DNA from: an uncultured Ruminiclostridium sp.
GTDB taxonomy: Bacteria > Bacillota > Clostridia > Oscillospirales > Ruminococcaceae
Assembly: GCA_934454635.1 (NCBI GenBank)
Contig: CAKSFR010000004.1
Location: 92,393-156,392, forward strand
Reading direction: 5' to 3'
DNA length: 64,000 nt
A program made the position numbers and the translations under genes. A model generated the notes under the pieces. The model ran no database searches and had not been told where the DNA came from. It saw only the letters and a list, made by a program, of their open reading frames with translations. Below, in pieces: positions 32,587 through 41,807 of this stretch (position 1 is its first letter; every line of letters begins with the position of its first letter).

Positions 32587-33273
32587 CTACATCTGCCGCA
32601 GTGCAGCGGGATCCGCCATCCGCTTTGTCGAGCGCCGCCGATACGCACCGCTCGCAATAGCAAGCGAAAGCCCATACCCCGCCGCAAGCACGGCGAGGTA
32701 AATGCATACCGCCGCAGGAACGGAAAAGCCGAACCCATGCGTCGAAAATTCCCTGAACGCCGGAATACCTTCGCAGGCAAAAAGTCCGATCATCAAAATC
32801 GCGTCGATAAGCGGCGCAAAATACCAGCAGAACACAAAAGAGAGCTGCGTAACGAGCGTGCATATCGCACTGAGTACAAGAATATCGCTTATCTGCCTGA
32901 CTGAGGCGATTCCGCAGGAAAATGAAACTACGTTAAAAATCATTTCCAAAACAGTCACGGCGAACAATATAACCGAAAATATTGTCGGTACCGTTCTTGT
33001 CATTAGCTTTCGCGCGTACGGAAGCGAGTAGAAAAATCTCGATGAATATACGCCACCAACGCCGAAAAGCATTACCGCAGAGTAAGTGGATATAAGAAAA
33101 TTCACCGCAGTCACGTCGATTTTCGATATATAGTCCGCGTCGCCGTATCCTGTCGAATCAAAAGCTATGCACGCAGTCAGTATTATCGCACACAGCGTAA
33201 ATGTTATAACAAAAACTTTCGCAAACGTATTTCCGCGCAGCATGACTCTGATTATTCCCGTTGGTGATTTCAT
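32587..33273 (-). CDS. ABC-type membrane permease subunit, probable
   Basis: 228 residues, six hydrophobic segments (about 17-37, 55-75, 98-118, 130-152, 155-172, 185-207), no soluble domain. Third gene after an ABC ATPase in a GntR-led operon, the arrangement of YtrA-type exporters, so it is likely one of two permease subunits. The family is not otherwise recognised. The C-terminal ARG-rich tail is cytoplasmic. Confidence 0.7.
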   Translation of the reverse strand: MKSPTGIIRVMLRGNTFAKVFVITFTLCAIILTACIAFDSTGYGDADYISKIDVTAVNFLISTYSAVMLFGVGGVYSSRFFYSLPYARKLMTRTVPTIFSVILFAVTVLEMIFNVVSFSCGIASVRQISDILVLSAICTLVTQLSFVFCWYFAPLIDAILMIGLFACEGIPAFREFSTHGFGFSVPAAVCIYLAVLAAGYGLSLAIASGAYRRRSTKRMADPAALRQM

Positions 33274-33300
33274 ATAAAAACCCCTTTTCTTTTTGAAATT

Positions 33301-33924
33301 TTAATCGTTGTACACTTTCGGCAGCTTTTTATAGGTGATTATCAGGCTTGCCGCCTCGCTTATTACGCCGACTGCACAGACAATGCAGACCGCCGCGATT
33401 TGTCCTTCGAACAGCTCCGAAAGTTCATCGCCGATCACTGAACCTGCCGCAAATCCGCTGAGAAATGCCCCGAATAATCCCATTACAAGCGACAGCGCTA
33501 CGGATTTTTTCACAAGCATAGTTATCGGGCGCATCAGCGCGTGAAAAACAAAGACCAAAGCCGCCGTCGATAGCACCGCGCACGGCTTCATTCCCATAAT
33601 AAGACCTCCGCCTACGCCGATAGCTACAGCGATAAAAGCTCCCGTTTCGAGCTTCAGCCACGCTCTTTTTAGGCAAGAAAACGCTTCGGGTACACTTCGG
33701 AAATATTTGTTTCCGGGAAGGTCGCGGTGAATAGCTGCGCGAAGCAAACCATAGAAAGCAAATTCCGCCACAATGAAGAAAATCGTGTAAACCAAAGTCG
33801 CAACGGCGGCAGCCTTTTCGGGCGGCACAAAAAACATTTCCACAACTATGACCGCAGCCGCCAGAAGCACGAAGATCACTGTATCCTTTTTACTGATGAA
33901 TCTGAAAAGTGCGTTCGTTTTCAT
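33301..33924 (-). CDS. ABC-type membrane protein, probable permease
   Basis: 207 residues with about six hydrophobic helices (for example IFVLLAAAVIVVEMFFV after KKDTV, ATLVYTIFFIVAEFAFYGLL, SLVMGLFGAFLSGFAAGSVIG, IAAVCIVCAVGVISEAASLII). Starts 4 nt inside the end of the ABC ATPase gene, so it is translationally coupled to it. Similar in size and layout to the next gene, which suggests a heteromeric transmembrane part. Confidence 0.7.
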   Translation of the reverse strand: MKTNALFRFISKKDTVIFVLLAAAVIVVEMFFVPPEKAAAVATLVYTIFFIVAEFAFYGLLRAAIHRDLPGNKYFRSVPEAFSCLKRAWLKLETGAFIAVAIGVGGGLIMGMKPCAVLSTAALVFVFHALMRPITMLVKKSVALSLVMGLFGAFLSGFAAGSVIGDELSELFEGQIAAVCIVCAVGVISEAASLIITYKKLPKVYND

Positions 33925-34817
33925 TTTTGGTCAACCCCTTTTTCACGCTCTTCTGAGAGCTTCAGAAGCTCGATGCTGAGCTGCTGAAGATTCGGGATTT
34001 CCGCCGCAGCCCCGAACGCTTCTATCGCCGAACGCTCCGAAGCAAGCGCAAGTCCGCTGTAGGTCATACTGTTTTTCGACCGCGTGAGCAGGCGCGTTTT
34101 AACGCGCTCGTATGTAGCAATATCATCGCGCACTATTATGTATTTTTCCTTAAGATCCTCGGTGAAGCCCTTCTCGATTATCTGCCCGCCCGACATGAAA
34201 ATGATATAATCCGCCGCATTTTCCATATCGGAAATGTTGTGCGTTGAAAAAAGAATGCTTTTCTCGCCGTCGCCCTCGTCAAGATAGCTTCTGAAACGGT
34301 CGCAAAGCCTGTCGCGCATAAGCGGATCGAGGTTTGAGCCGGGTTCGTCGAGAACCAGCAGCCTCGTGTCGCGCGCAAAAACCGACGCAAGCGCCGCGCG
34401 CATTTTATTGCCGTCCGAAAGCTTGTACATTGGCTTCTTCTTGCCGCTAAGCTCCGAGCCGATGCCCATTTCTTCGCATATCGCGGCGAATTTGTCGCGG
34501 CTGAACCCTCTGAAGCCCGCCTCGCACGAAAGCGCAATATCCCTGACGCTCCACGAAAAAGGATACATAGCCTGCGCCGCGCAGTAGCCTATTTTTTCTT
34601 TTACATTTTCAACATTGGTTTCCTCGCCGAAATATGTTACAGACCCGCCGCTAATGCCGGTTATCCCGCAGAGCAGATCGAGAAGAGTTGTCTTTCCCGC
34701 GCCGTTTGCGCCGATAAGCGCAGTTGAAAAGCCCTCGGGAATAGCGAAATCCAGTGCGCCCAAGGTAAAATTCCTGTACCGCTTTGTAAGCGATTTTGCT
34801 TCGATTGCATTTTTCAT
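33921..34817 (-). CDS. ABC transporter ATP-binding protein (YtrB-like)
   Basis: 298 residues; start ATG at 34817 after AAAGGAAATG. Walker A GANGAGKT, Q-loop region CAAQAMYPFSW, signature LSDGNKMR (a variant of LSGGQ), Walker B LLVLDEPGSNLD and switch STHNISD. The extra C-terminal 80 residues are helical. With the GntR gene upstream and two membrane genes downstream it resembles the YtrABCDEF class of GntR-controlled exporters; substrate unknown. Confidence 0.9.
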   Translation of the reverse strand: MKNAIEAKSLTKRYRNFTLGALDFAIPEGFSTALIGANGAGKTTLLDLLCGITGISGGSVTYFGEETNVENVKEKIGYCAAQAMYPFSWSVRDIALSCEAGFRGFSRDKFAAICEEMGIGSELSGKKKPMYKLSDGNKMRAALASVFARDTRLLVLDEPGSNLDPLMRDRLCDRFRSYLDEGDGEKSILFSTHNISDMENAADYIIFMSGGQIIEKGFTEDLKEKYIIVRDDIATYERVKTRLLTRSKNSMTYSGLALASERSAIEAFGAAAEIPNLQQLSIELLKLSEEREKGVDQK

Positions 34818-34840
34818 AATGTCATTTCCTTTCCCGAATA

Positions 34841-35209
34841 TCATTCAACATTGCTCAGCAGTTTAAGCATTTCGATCACTTCGTTTGTTGAAAGCCCCGC
34901 CGTTTTTGCCGCGTCAAGCGCGTTCAGCAAGTGCTGTTCGAGCAGGCGAAGCTGCTGCTCGCGCACCATTTCCCTGTCCTGCGGATTTACGATATAGCCC
35001 TTTCCCTGAACCGGTGAAACAAGTCCCTCAGCCGTTAGCTCCTCATACGCTTTCATTGTTGTAATAACGCTTATTTTCAGGTCTTTCGCAAGCCCCCGTA
35101 TACTCGGCAGATATTCTCCCTCGCTTATCCTGCCGTTCATTATATCGTCGCGAAGCTGCGAGGAGATCTGCTTATAAATCGGAATATCCGAATTTTGGAG
35201 TATCTTCAT
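34841..35209 (-). CDS. GntR family regulator, YtrA subfamily
   Basis: 122 residues. N-terminal winged helix (PIYKQISSQLRDDIMNGRISEGEYLPSIRGLAKDLKISVITTMKAYEELTAEGLVSPVQGKGYIV) with the short C-terminal helices of the YtrA subfamily and no large effector domain. First gene of the operon; probably represses it through the palindrome in its own promoter. Confidence 0.93.
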   Translation of the reverse strand: MKILQNSDIPIYKQISSQLRDDIMNGRISEGEYLPSIRGLAKDLKISVITTMKAYEELTAEGLVSPVQGKGYIVNPQDREMVREQQLRLLEQHLLNALDAAKTAGLSTNEVIEMLKLLSNVE

Positions 35210-35245
35210 CTGTGCCTCCTTTTCAGCTGTTAATGTGTTATATAT

Positions 35246-35276
35246 ACAGTATAGACTGTTATGGCAATTTTGTCAA
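35246..35276 (-). promoter_or_regulatory. GntR operon promoter with operator palindrome
   Basis: Minus-strand TTGACA (35271-35276), 17-nt spacer, TATACT (35248-35253). A palindrome ACAGT-N4-ACTGT (35246-35259) covers the -10, the expected position for autorepression by the GntR protein. Confidence 0.75.
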
Positions 35277-35294
35277 TACCTTTTTAGATTTTTT

Positions 35295-35333
35295 TCAAAA
35301 ATAAAAACGGCTCAGCAAAACGCCAAGCCGTTT
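35295..35333 (-). terminator. Terminator after the diguanylate cyclase gene
   Basis: Minus-strand stem AAACGGCT...AGCCGTTT followed by TTATTTTTG, 15 nt after the gene stop. Confidence 0.8.
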
Positions 35334-35347
35334 AGTGCCGCTATTGT

Positions 35348-36631
35348 TTAAAAAATCGTTTCTCTGCTGTCCACAATCCGGTTTCTGCCCGACTGTTTTC
35401 CGTCGTAGAGAAGCGCGTCCGCGCGATTGACCACACAGTCGGGAGCTTCGCCGACAGCCGACTGCGATGTGCCAAACGTCATTGTCACGAAAAACTGAGT
35501 TTTCCCGTCCGAAAAGCTCGTATGACGTATTTCCTCTAGGATTTTAAAAAGTATCTGCTTCGCCTCTTCACAGCCGCAGCCCGGGAAAATCAACAGAAAT
35601 TCTTCGCCGCCCCAACGCGCCGCAGAACCTCCGCACGCCGAAACGCCGTCGCTGATGATCGAAGAAACTTCCGTCAGAACAGCGTCGCCGCAGGCGTGAC
35701 CAAAACGATCGTTCACACTCTTGAAATAGTCAATATCGCCCATAGCCACGCAGTATTCCCTGCCCGCCTCGGTCAGTTCGTCCATCACCCGACGCCCGCT
35801 TCGACGATTGAGCAGAAGCGTGAGCGGGTCGCACTCAATAAGCTCGCGCAGGTTGCGGCTTACCTTATCGGCGGTCCGTGCAATGACCGCTATCTCGTCC
35901 TTTCGGTTCAGCGTTTTTTCGGTAAGACTCGTTGAAAAATCACACTCGGATATGCGCACCATAAAGTCGCGTATATCCAGCAGTGAATTGACCAGACGCC
36001 GCGCATACAAGTGCGAAAAAACGAGCGAAACTATCAGCACAAGTATATCGATCAGCATGAAAACGCACGTCATATCGCCCGAATTATGGAACGCCTTATC
36101 AAGCGTTTTCCCCGCAAAGAACATTCCTATCGCGTCGCCGTCATCATTAAAAAAAGGTATGTAATATCCCACATAATTTTTCCCGTTTACAAGCACTCGT
36201 TTATAAAAAAACGCTTTCTTATCGTTGAGAACGTTTTTGATCACTTCGTCGGCAGCCCGCGTTCCGACAGCTCTTGTGCCGTTGTCGCTGCGTATGCTTG
36301 TAAGCAGGCGCGTATCGTGCCAGAAAATTGTGAAATCAACATTCTTATCGCAGCCGATTATCGAAATCATACGGTTAAAGGTTGCGTCGTCCATAATTTC
36401 TCCACCTTTGGTAAGTATGGCGTCTTTATAGACAAACTCGCCCTCGAACATTTTATCGTAAAGGTTTGAAAGGGTCGTTGCGGCGCATTCAATCTCGTTT
36501 TCAACGGTCTCCTCGGTTATCCCGTAAATGAAAAAAGCCCCCGCAATCGATGTCACGAAAAAAAGCATTATTGAAGTAAGACAGACGATCGCCGAAATAC
36601 GCGCGACAAGCCCTCTTTTTTTATCTTTCAT
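35348..36631 (-). CDS. Membrane diguanylate cyclase with extracytoplasmic Cache-like sensor
   Basis: 427 residues. Membrane helix about 15-37, extracytoplasmic sensor about 40-180 (including DFTIFWHDTRLLTSIRSDNGTRAVGT and YVGYYIPFFNDDGDAIGMFFAG, typical of single Cache domains), second helix about 187-207, HAMP-like linker, then a GGDEF domain with RWGGEEF. The GGEEF form is active in known enzymes; no RxxD inhibitory site precedes it. Makes c-di-GMP from two GTP, opposing the EAL protein at 19.4 kb. Single-gene unit. Confidence 0.92.
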   Translation of the reverse strand: MKDKKRGLVARISAIVCLTSIMLFFVTSIAGAFFIYGITEETVENEIECAATTLSNLYDKMFEGEFVYKDAILTKGGEIMDDATFNRMISIIGCDKNVDFTIFWHDTRLLTSIRSDNGTRAVGTRAADEVIKNVLNDKKAFFYKRVLVNGKNYVGYYIPFFNDDGDAIGMFFAGKTLDKAFHNSGDMTCVFMLIDILVLIVSLVFSHLYARRLVNSLLDIRDFMVRISECDFSTSLTEKTLNRKDEIAVIARTADKVSRNLRELIECDPLTLLLNRRSGRRVMDELTEAGREYCVAMGDIDYFKSVNDRFGHACGDAVLTEVSSIISDGVSACGGSAARWGGEEFLLIFPGCGCEEAKQILFKILEEIRHTSFSDGKTQFFVTMTFGTSQSAVGEAPDCVVNRADALLYDGKQSGRNRIVDSRETIF

Positions 36632-36668
36632 ATCTTATCTCCCAAAAGATACAATTAAATCTATAGAT

Positions 36669-36697
36669 ATTATACAACAAACACTCTGTTTTTTCAA
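36669..36697 (-). promoter_or_regulatory. SigA promoter of diguanylate cyclase gene
   Basis: Minus-strand TTGAAA (36692-36697), 17-nt spacer, TATAAT (36669-36674), 38 nt before the start codon. Confidence 0.75.
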
Positions 36698-36788
36698 CCC
36701 TTTTTCGTTAAAAAAATCAAATTGTGAATATTTTCACCGAGTATTACAAATTTTCGGAGTAAAAATTTTGCAGTATTAACAAATTCCG

Positions 36789-36817
36789 TTGATTTTTTTG
36801 AACATTTGTGCTATAAT
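36789..36817 (+). promoter_or_regulatory. Promoter of the ABC-CARDB-FtsX operon
   Basis: TTGATT (36789-36794), 17-nt spacer, TATAAT (36812-36817). It leaves a leader of about 210 nt before the first start codon, containing a terminator-like hairpin. Confidence 0.7.
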
Positions 36818-36864
36818 GAACTCATAAGTGCAATCGGCACAATTTTTCGGCTGTATTTGTGCAA

Positions 36865-36902
36865 ACAGCAACAATCCGCGGGCGAATTTGCTGTCGTTTT
36901 TT
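36865..36902 (+). terminator. Attenuator-like terminator in the ABC operon leader
   Basis: Stem ACAGCAA / TTGCTGT (36865-36871 with 36888-36894), 16-nt loop, then CG and six T residues, about 45 nt after the predicted transcription start. It would stop transcription before the operon unless antagonised, so it may be an attenuator or define a small RNA. The gap 36632-37035 holds otherwise only the two promoters. Confidence 0.55.
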
Positions 36903-37035
36903 GTCAAATTTTCCGATTTTTTGTATAACGTGCAACTTTTTCCGACCGCGCATTGTTCTATTTATGTGAAGAAAAAGATATAAATAATGCAGCACTGCTT
37001 CCGTGTGAACGGTGCTTACAGAATGGGGTGAGACA

Positions 37036-37812
37036 TTGTCTTTTATTGAAGTAAGGGGACTGCGAAAGGTATATCGCCTTGGACAGGAGAAGGTATACGC
37101 TCTGAAAAATATCAACCTGAACATTGAAAAGGGCGAAATATGCTGTATTCTCGGTACGTCCGGCTCGGGTAAATCTACCCTTCTCAATATGCTTGCGGGG
37201 CTTGAAAAACCGACTCGCGGCGATATTTTCATAAACGGCGTAAATATCGCGAAGCTTTCCGAACGTAAGCTTGCGAAATTCCGACAGGAAAACACAGGCT
37301 TTATCTTTCAGGCGTATAACCTGCTGCCGCAGCTTTCGTCGCTCGAAAATGTCGGAATGCCGCTTATGTTCAAGGGCTACAGCCGCTCGAAGCGCGACCG
37401 CGAAGCCAAAAAAATGCTGAAGCTGGTCGGGCTTGAATCGCGTATGAAGCATCGTCCGAGCCAGATGTCCGGCGGTCAGCAGCAGCGCGTCGGCATTGCA
37501 AGAGCCTTTGTCGCGAAGCCGAATGTAATATTCGCGGACGAGCCTACGGGAAACCTTGATACAAAAACCACAACCGACGTCATGGAGCTTATGGTGCGTA
37601 TGTGCCGCAAGCACAATCTGACGCTGATACTTGTAACGCACGACCTCGACATTGCGAAATACGCCGACCGTATCGTTCACTTGATAGACGGCGATATTCA
37701 CAGCGACGAGATGAACGAAGCAATCTATAACCCGGACGAAGCACAGAGCGAATCCGCGGAAAAAACCGAAAATACAGGAAAGGAACCAGCAGAAAATGAA
37801 ATTAAAAAGTAA
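37036..37812 (+). CDS. MacB/LolD-type ABC transporter ATP-binding protein
   Basis: 258 residues; TTG start at 37036 after GGGGTGA (a GTG at 37012 lacks a ribosome site). Walker A GTSGSGKS, signature [14 protein letters not shown], Walker [13 protein letters not shown], switch VTHDLD: the LolD/MacB ATPase pattern. An acidic C-terminal tail ([21 protein letters not shown]...) extends about 35 residues past the domain. It overlaps the next gene by 17 nt and forms an operon with a CARDB-like surface protein and an FtsX-type permease. Confidence 0.93.
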   Translation: MSFIEVRGLRKVYRLGQEKVYALKNINLNIEKGEICCILGTSGSGKSTLLNMLAGLEKPTRGDIFINGVNIAKLSERKLAKFRQENTGFIFQAYNLLPQLSSLENVGMPLMFKGYSRSKRDREAKKMLKLVGLESRMKHRPSQMSGGQQQRVGIARAFVAKPNVIFADEPTGNLDTKTTTDVMELMVRMCRKHNLTLILVTHDLDIAKYADRIVHLIDGDIHSDEMNEAIYNPDEAQSESAEKTENTGKEPAENEIKK

Positions 37813-40336
37813 AATTGCGGCGTCGCTGATTGCCGCTTGTATTATCACGGCTTCAATGCCGCTGAGCAGCTTTGCGGAAAGCGGCACAGGAACCGGAACG
37901 GGTACAGGAACGGGAAACGGTCAGCAGCAGACCTCGACCACCCCCGCGCTTTCGGGTGGAGCGTTCTCGGGAGGCTACAGCGCTTCTTCGGATAAAATCG
38001 AAAAAAGCGAAAGCGGCTATTCAATTACAACCATAACCTACATACCGATCGATAACTTCAATAACGGCGTTACATTAAATGATTTTGACACGAAGAACAT
38101 TTTTGCAATTGCTACGGCAAGCGATGTGTTCAATCCGCTCACCCAGTATGCGTGGGACACCGAAACAAAAATTGTCGGCAGCTTTCTCTGTGTAACGACG
38201 CGCTTTATCGACGTTGTTTATCTCGGAAAAGGCAATACCTTTAATTATAGCATATGCTATACGGCAAACGGAAGCAGCATGAACGTTCCGCTTTCGGTAA
38301 CCGTTGCGGAATGCGTTGAATATACCGAGGAAACCAAGGACGAAACTCCTCCCGAAACCGTAAACGCCGCATTCACGCTCAATTCGACTGGCACGATTTC
38401 CGTAAAAGCGGGAACGAGCGCGAATATTTCCGCTGCTTTAAAGCGCATCAACAGCGGCGAGTTCTCGAACGTTGCGGCAACGCTCTCTTCTGCGGATAAG
38501 TCCATTATCGTAGAGGATACGGGCGCAAAGACAAGCGCTTCCGTTTCACCCTCGTTCAGCTTCCGTATTTCCGTTCCGGAATCCACTCCCGAGGGCGTTT
38601 ATTCCCTCACGCTCAGCACTACCGTTTACGGCAAAAACGGCGCGGCAGCTTCCACCGAAAGCTATCAGATCCCCGTAAAAGTCACAAGCGACGTCGTTTC
38701 GGCTGGACTTTCCGTGACCGACTATAAGGTAAGCAAGTCCACCGTAAAAAGCGGCGACAATTTTAAGCTCACGCTTACTCTCGCCAATAAGTGCGGTATA
38801 GACCTCAAGGGCGTTAAGGTTTCTCTTGACGGACTTGACAGTTCAAAATTCGTTCTCGACGGCGGATTTTCCGCGCAGAGCATCGATATAAAGGACGGAA
38901 AGACCGCGACCGTTACATTCCCGCTCGTTGCGTGCAGCGGAATTACAAACGTCCGCGAAAGCATTCCCGTTCAGGCGGCATATCAGATCAATTCCTCAGA
39001 CGCTTCTACCGCACAAACGCTAAACACCTCGGTCATTATCGAGTGCAAGCCCGAGGACGAAAAGCAGGAAGTCGGCAAGTACGACGTTACAATGACCGAT
39101 TACTCGTTCAGCAGCAATGCTGTTGCAAAGGGAACGAAGTTCACACTTAATTTCACGCTCAAGAACGTTTCCAAAAAAGACGTTACCGGCGGCAGAGTTT
39201 CCGTTCAGGAGCTTACGGGCAGCAAATTTGCTATCGACAGCGGGCTTACCTATGCGAACTTCGACTTAGCCGCAGGAAAAAGCAAAACCTTCTCGTTCCC
39301 GCTCGTAGGCTGCGAGGGAATTTCTTCAATTCGCGAAGTAATTCCCGTAGAAATATCTTTCGGAACCGAAACTCAGACGGTCTATACCACGGTCACCTGC
39401 GTTCCGTCCGAAACAACGTCCGACGAACAGGTTTTCGCACCCGCAATTATCATTGAAAGCTATGATTTCGGCGGAGATTATGTAACGGGCGGCGTAACGT
39501 TCCCTCTGAACGTTACCGTTAAAAACACCTCCGGCACGTCCGCTATCGAGAACCTCAAAGTCACCGTAAGCGGCGGCGCAGGAAACGGCGACAGCGGTAT
39601 TGCATTCTCGCCCGCAAACTCCTCTAACTCGTTCTTTATCGAAAATCTCGGCACAAAGCAGACCACGAATATCGCGCTCGACCTGCTTCCCCGCGCGGAT
39701 TCAAAGCCCGACAGCTACCCTGTTGTTCTGACCTTTGAATATGAATATCTTGCAAACGGAAAGCGTGCAAAGGCAGATACGATTACCGAAACGATAACAA
39801 TTCCGCTTCAGCAGGAGGACAGATTCACGATAAATCAGCCCGAATATCCCGAATCCTGCGGAGTGGGCGAAATGGCATACATCAGCGTAAGCTTCATCAA
39901 CAAGGGCAAGAGCGGCGTCTACAACGTTGTTGCGGACATTGAGGGCGAGGGCTTTACAAAATCCTCGGCAGCTTACTATGTCGGAAACGTAAACAGCGGC
40001 TCGGAAGAATACTATGACGTTCAGATTACTCCCGACATGGAGGGAACTATCGAGGGCAATATCGTAGTTACATACGAGGACGCAAACGGAACGGCAAAGG
40101 AACAGCGCACGCCTTTCACTATCAACGCAATTTCCTACAACTATGATTATAATTTCGACTTCGACGACAATATCGGAATGGACGAAATTCCGACAGAAGA
40201 GGGCGGCGATATGACATGGCTCTGGTTCGTTATCGGCGGAGCAGTTGTTGCGGCGGTTGTCGTTATCATTGTTATTGCAGTTGTAAAAAAGAAGAAAAAG
40301 AAAAAAGAACTGGAGCAGGACGATGAAGATATCTGA
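37796..40336 (+). CDS. Secreted, membrane-anchored CARDB/NEW3-like repeat protein
   Basis: 846 residues. Signal peptide (LIAACIITASMPLSSFA), a Gly-Thr linker (residues about 31-42), a domain about 55-175, then tandem immunoglobulin-like domains. Two consecutive ones near residues 300-540 are clear repeats (DYKVSKSTVKSGDNFKLTLTL against DYSFSSNAVAKGTKFTLNFTL; both continue with an FPLV-C-GI-IRE segment). One C-terminal membrane helix (WLWFVIGGAVVAAVVVIIVIAVV) with a Lys-rich tail anchors it. Between ABC ATPase and permease genes it takes the place of a MacA/HlyD-type partner. Confidence 0.85.
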   Translation: MKLKSKIAASLIAACIITASMPLSSFAESGTGTGTGTGTGNGQQQTSTTPALSGGAFSGGYSASSDKIEKSESGYSITTITYIPIDNFNNGVTLNDFDTKNIFAIATASDVFNPLTQYAWDTETKIVGSFLCVTTRFIDVVYLGKGNTFNYSICYTANGSSMNVPLSVTVAECVEYTEETKDETPPETVNAAFTLNSTGTISVKAGTSANISAALKRINSGEFSNVAATLSSADKSIIVEDTGAKTSASVSPSFSFRISVPESTPEGVYSLTLSTTVYGKNGAAASTESYQIPVKVTSDVVSAGLSVTDYKVSKSTVKSGDNFKLTLTLANKCGIDLKGVKVSLDGLDSSKFVLDGGFSAQSIDIKDGKTATVTFPLVACSGITNVRESIPVQAAYQINSSDASTAQTLNTSVIIECKPEDEKQEVGKYDVTMTDYSFSSNAVAKGTKFTLNFTLKNVSKKDVTGGRVSVQELTGSKFAIDSGLTYANFDLAAGKSKTFSFPLVGCEGISSIREVIPVEISFGTETQTVYTTVTCVPSETTSDEQVFAPAIIIESYDFGGDYVTGGVTFPLNVTVKNTSGTSAIENLKVTVSGGAGNGDSGIAFSPANSSNSFFIENLGTKQTTNIALDLLPRADSKPDSYPVVLTFEYEYLANGKRAKADTITETITIPLQQEDRFTINQPEYPESCGVGEMAYISVSFINKGKSGVYNVVADIEGEGFTKSSAAYYVGNVNSGSEEYYDVQITPDMEGTIEGNIVVTYEDANGTAKEQRTPFTINAISYNYDYNFDFDDNIGMDEIPTEEGGDMTWLWFVIGGAVVAAVVVIIVIAVVKKKKKKKELEQDDEDI

Positions 40337-41717
40337 TATGATCATCATGTGCCTTCGTAACCTATGGAGGCGCAAGGGACGTACCATGCTTACGGTTGTC
40401 GGCGTTGTTATCGGCTGCTGCGCTATCATTGTAATGATTTCGCTGGGTCTTGGCATGAACGAGGCTATGGACAATATGCTCTCGACGTGGGGCGACCTTA
40501 ACGCCGTCACTATCTACGGCAACAGCAATTATATCAACTACGTTGGCAGCGATAGTTCAAGCTCAGAACGACCCGCCCTGAACGACGAAGCTTTGGAAAT
40601 GCTTAAAAATATTGAGCACGTCGATATCGTTTTCCCGAAAATCGAGGTCAACTCCGAGTATGTCACTCTTTCGGCGGGACGCAACGGCCGCTACCGCGCA
40701 AGTTGGATGCAGATATACGGCGTTGATTTCTCGGCGCTTGAAAAAATGGGCTACAGAGCCGAACAGGGCGAGCTTCCCGGCGACGACGCAGAGCTGCACA
40801 CGATAATTTTCGGAAACGAGGCGGCATATCAGTTCCGCGACACCAAAAAGCGCGGTCAAAATTCGTACACATGGAAACAGCAGCTTGCAGACGGATCATA
40901 TTCCGAGCCGTTCTTCGACCCAATGACCGAAAGTGTTCTGCTTTATGTGAACAATACGAAAAAGCAGAACGACGACGGCTCATATCAGAGCGGCGGTCGC
41001 GCCTATGAGTTCAAAATGACAACGGCGGCGGTTCTTGAACAGGACACAAACTGGGAAACGGTTTACTCCGTTATGATCGATATGGAGCTTGCCAAGGAGA
41101 TCATCAGCAGCTACAACCGTCTTAATAGCGTAAAAGACGCCAAAGACCCCGAGTATTCGCAAATCAAGCTTTGGGTGGACGACATCAACAACGTTGATGC
41201 GGTTCAGGCGCAGATCGAGGAGCTGGGCTTCAATGCTTCAAGCATGGCTTCCGTAAGAAAGGAAATGCAGGGTCAGCTCGGCGTTATCCAGATGGTTCTC
41301 GGCTGTCTTGCGGCGATAAGCCTGCTGGTTGCGGCAATCGGCATCACAAACACTATGATAATGTCGATTTACGAGAGAACAAAGGAAATCGGCATCATGA
41401 AGGTTCTCGGCTGCTATATCAGCAACATCAGAGTTGTTTTCCTTATGGAAGCGGGTATGATAGGCTTGCTCGGCGGCGCGATAGGAACGGTTATCAGTTA
41501 CATCATTTCGGCGGTAATGAACTCGCTTGGCGGCGGGATTTTTGCCGATATGTTTGGCATGGTGGCAGGCGGCGAGGGCTCGCGAGTTTCGATTATCCCG
41601 CTCTGGCTGGTACTTCTTGCACTTGCATTCTCTACCGTTATCGGTCTTATTTCGGGATTCTACCCTGCAAACCGCGCGGTAAAGATAAGCGCTCTCGAAG
41701 CGATCCGCAACGAATAA
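40323..41717 (+). CDS. FtsX/MacB-type ABC transporter permease
   Basis: 464 residues. N-terminal helix after LRNLWRRKGRTMLTVVGVVIGCCAIIVMISLGLGM, a large extracytoplasmic MacB-PCD-like domain (about 50-325), then three helices (VLGCLAAISLLVAAIGITNTMIMSIYERTKEIGIMKVLG; MEAGMIGLLGGAIGTVISYIISAV; IPLWLVLLALAFSTVIGLISGFYPANRAVKISALEAIR). Mechanotransmitting exporters of this class do not form a classical pore. Overlaps the CARDB gene by 14 nt. Confidence 0.93.
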   Translation: MKISDMIIMCLRNLWRRKGRTMLTVVGVVIGCCAIIVMISLGLGMNEAMDNMLSTWGDLNAVTIYGNSNYINYVGSDSSSSERPALNDEALEMLKNIEHVDIVFPKIEVNSEYVTLSAGRNGRYRASWMQIYGVDFSALEKMGYRAEQGELPGDDAELHTIIFGNEAAYQFRDTKKRGQNSYTWKQQLADGSYSEPFFDPMTESVLLYVNNTKKQNDDGSYQSGGRAYEFKMTTAAVLEQDTNWETVYSVMIDMELAKEIISSYNRLNSVKDAKDPEYSQIKLWVDDINNVDAVQAQIEELGFNASSMASVRKEMQGQLGVIQMVLGCLAAISLLVAAIGITNTMIMSIYERTKEIGIMKVLGCYISNIRVVFLMEAGMIGLLGGAIGTVISYIISAVMNSLGGGIFADMFGMVAGGEGSRVSIIPLWLVLLALAFSTVIGLISGFYPANRAVKISALEAIRNE

Positions 41718-41754
41718 TGCTGTTTTCAATCAACATACAGCAGTTCTGCTATAT

Positions 41755-41787
41755 AAAAAAAGTGCCTGGAAACAGGCACTTTTTTAT
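41755..41787. terminator. Bidirectional terminator between convergent genes
   Basis: Perfect stem AAAAAAGTGCCTG / CAGGCACTTTTTT with GAAA loop, A-rich on one side and T-rich on the other; serves the rightward ABC operon and the leftward EAL/HDOD gene. Confidence 0.93.
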
Positions 41788-41807
41788 TTGTGTGATAAAT
41801 TTGCCGC

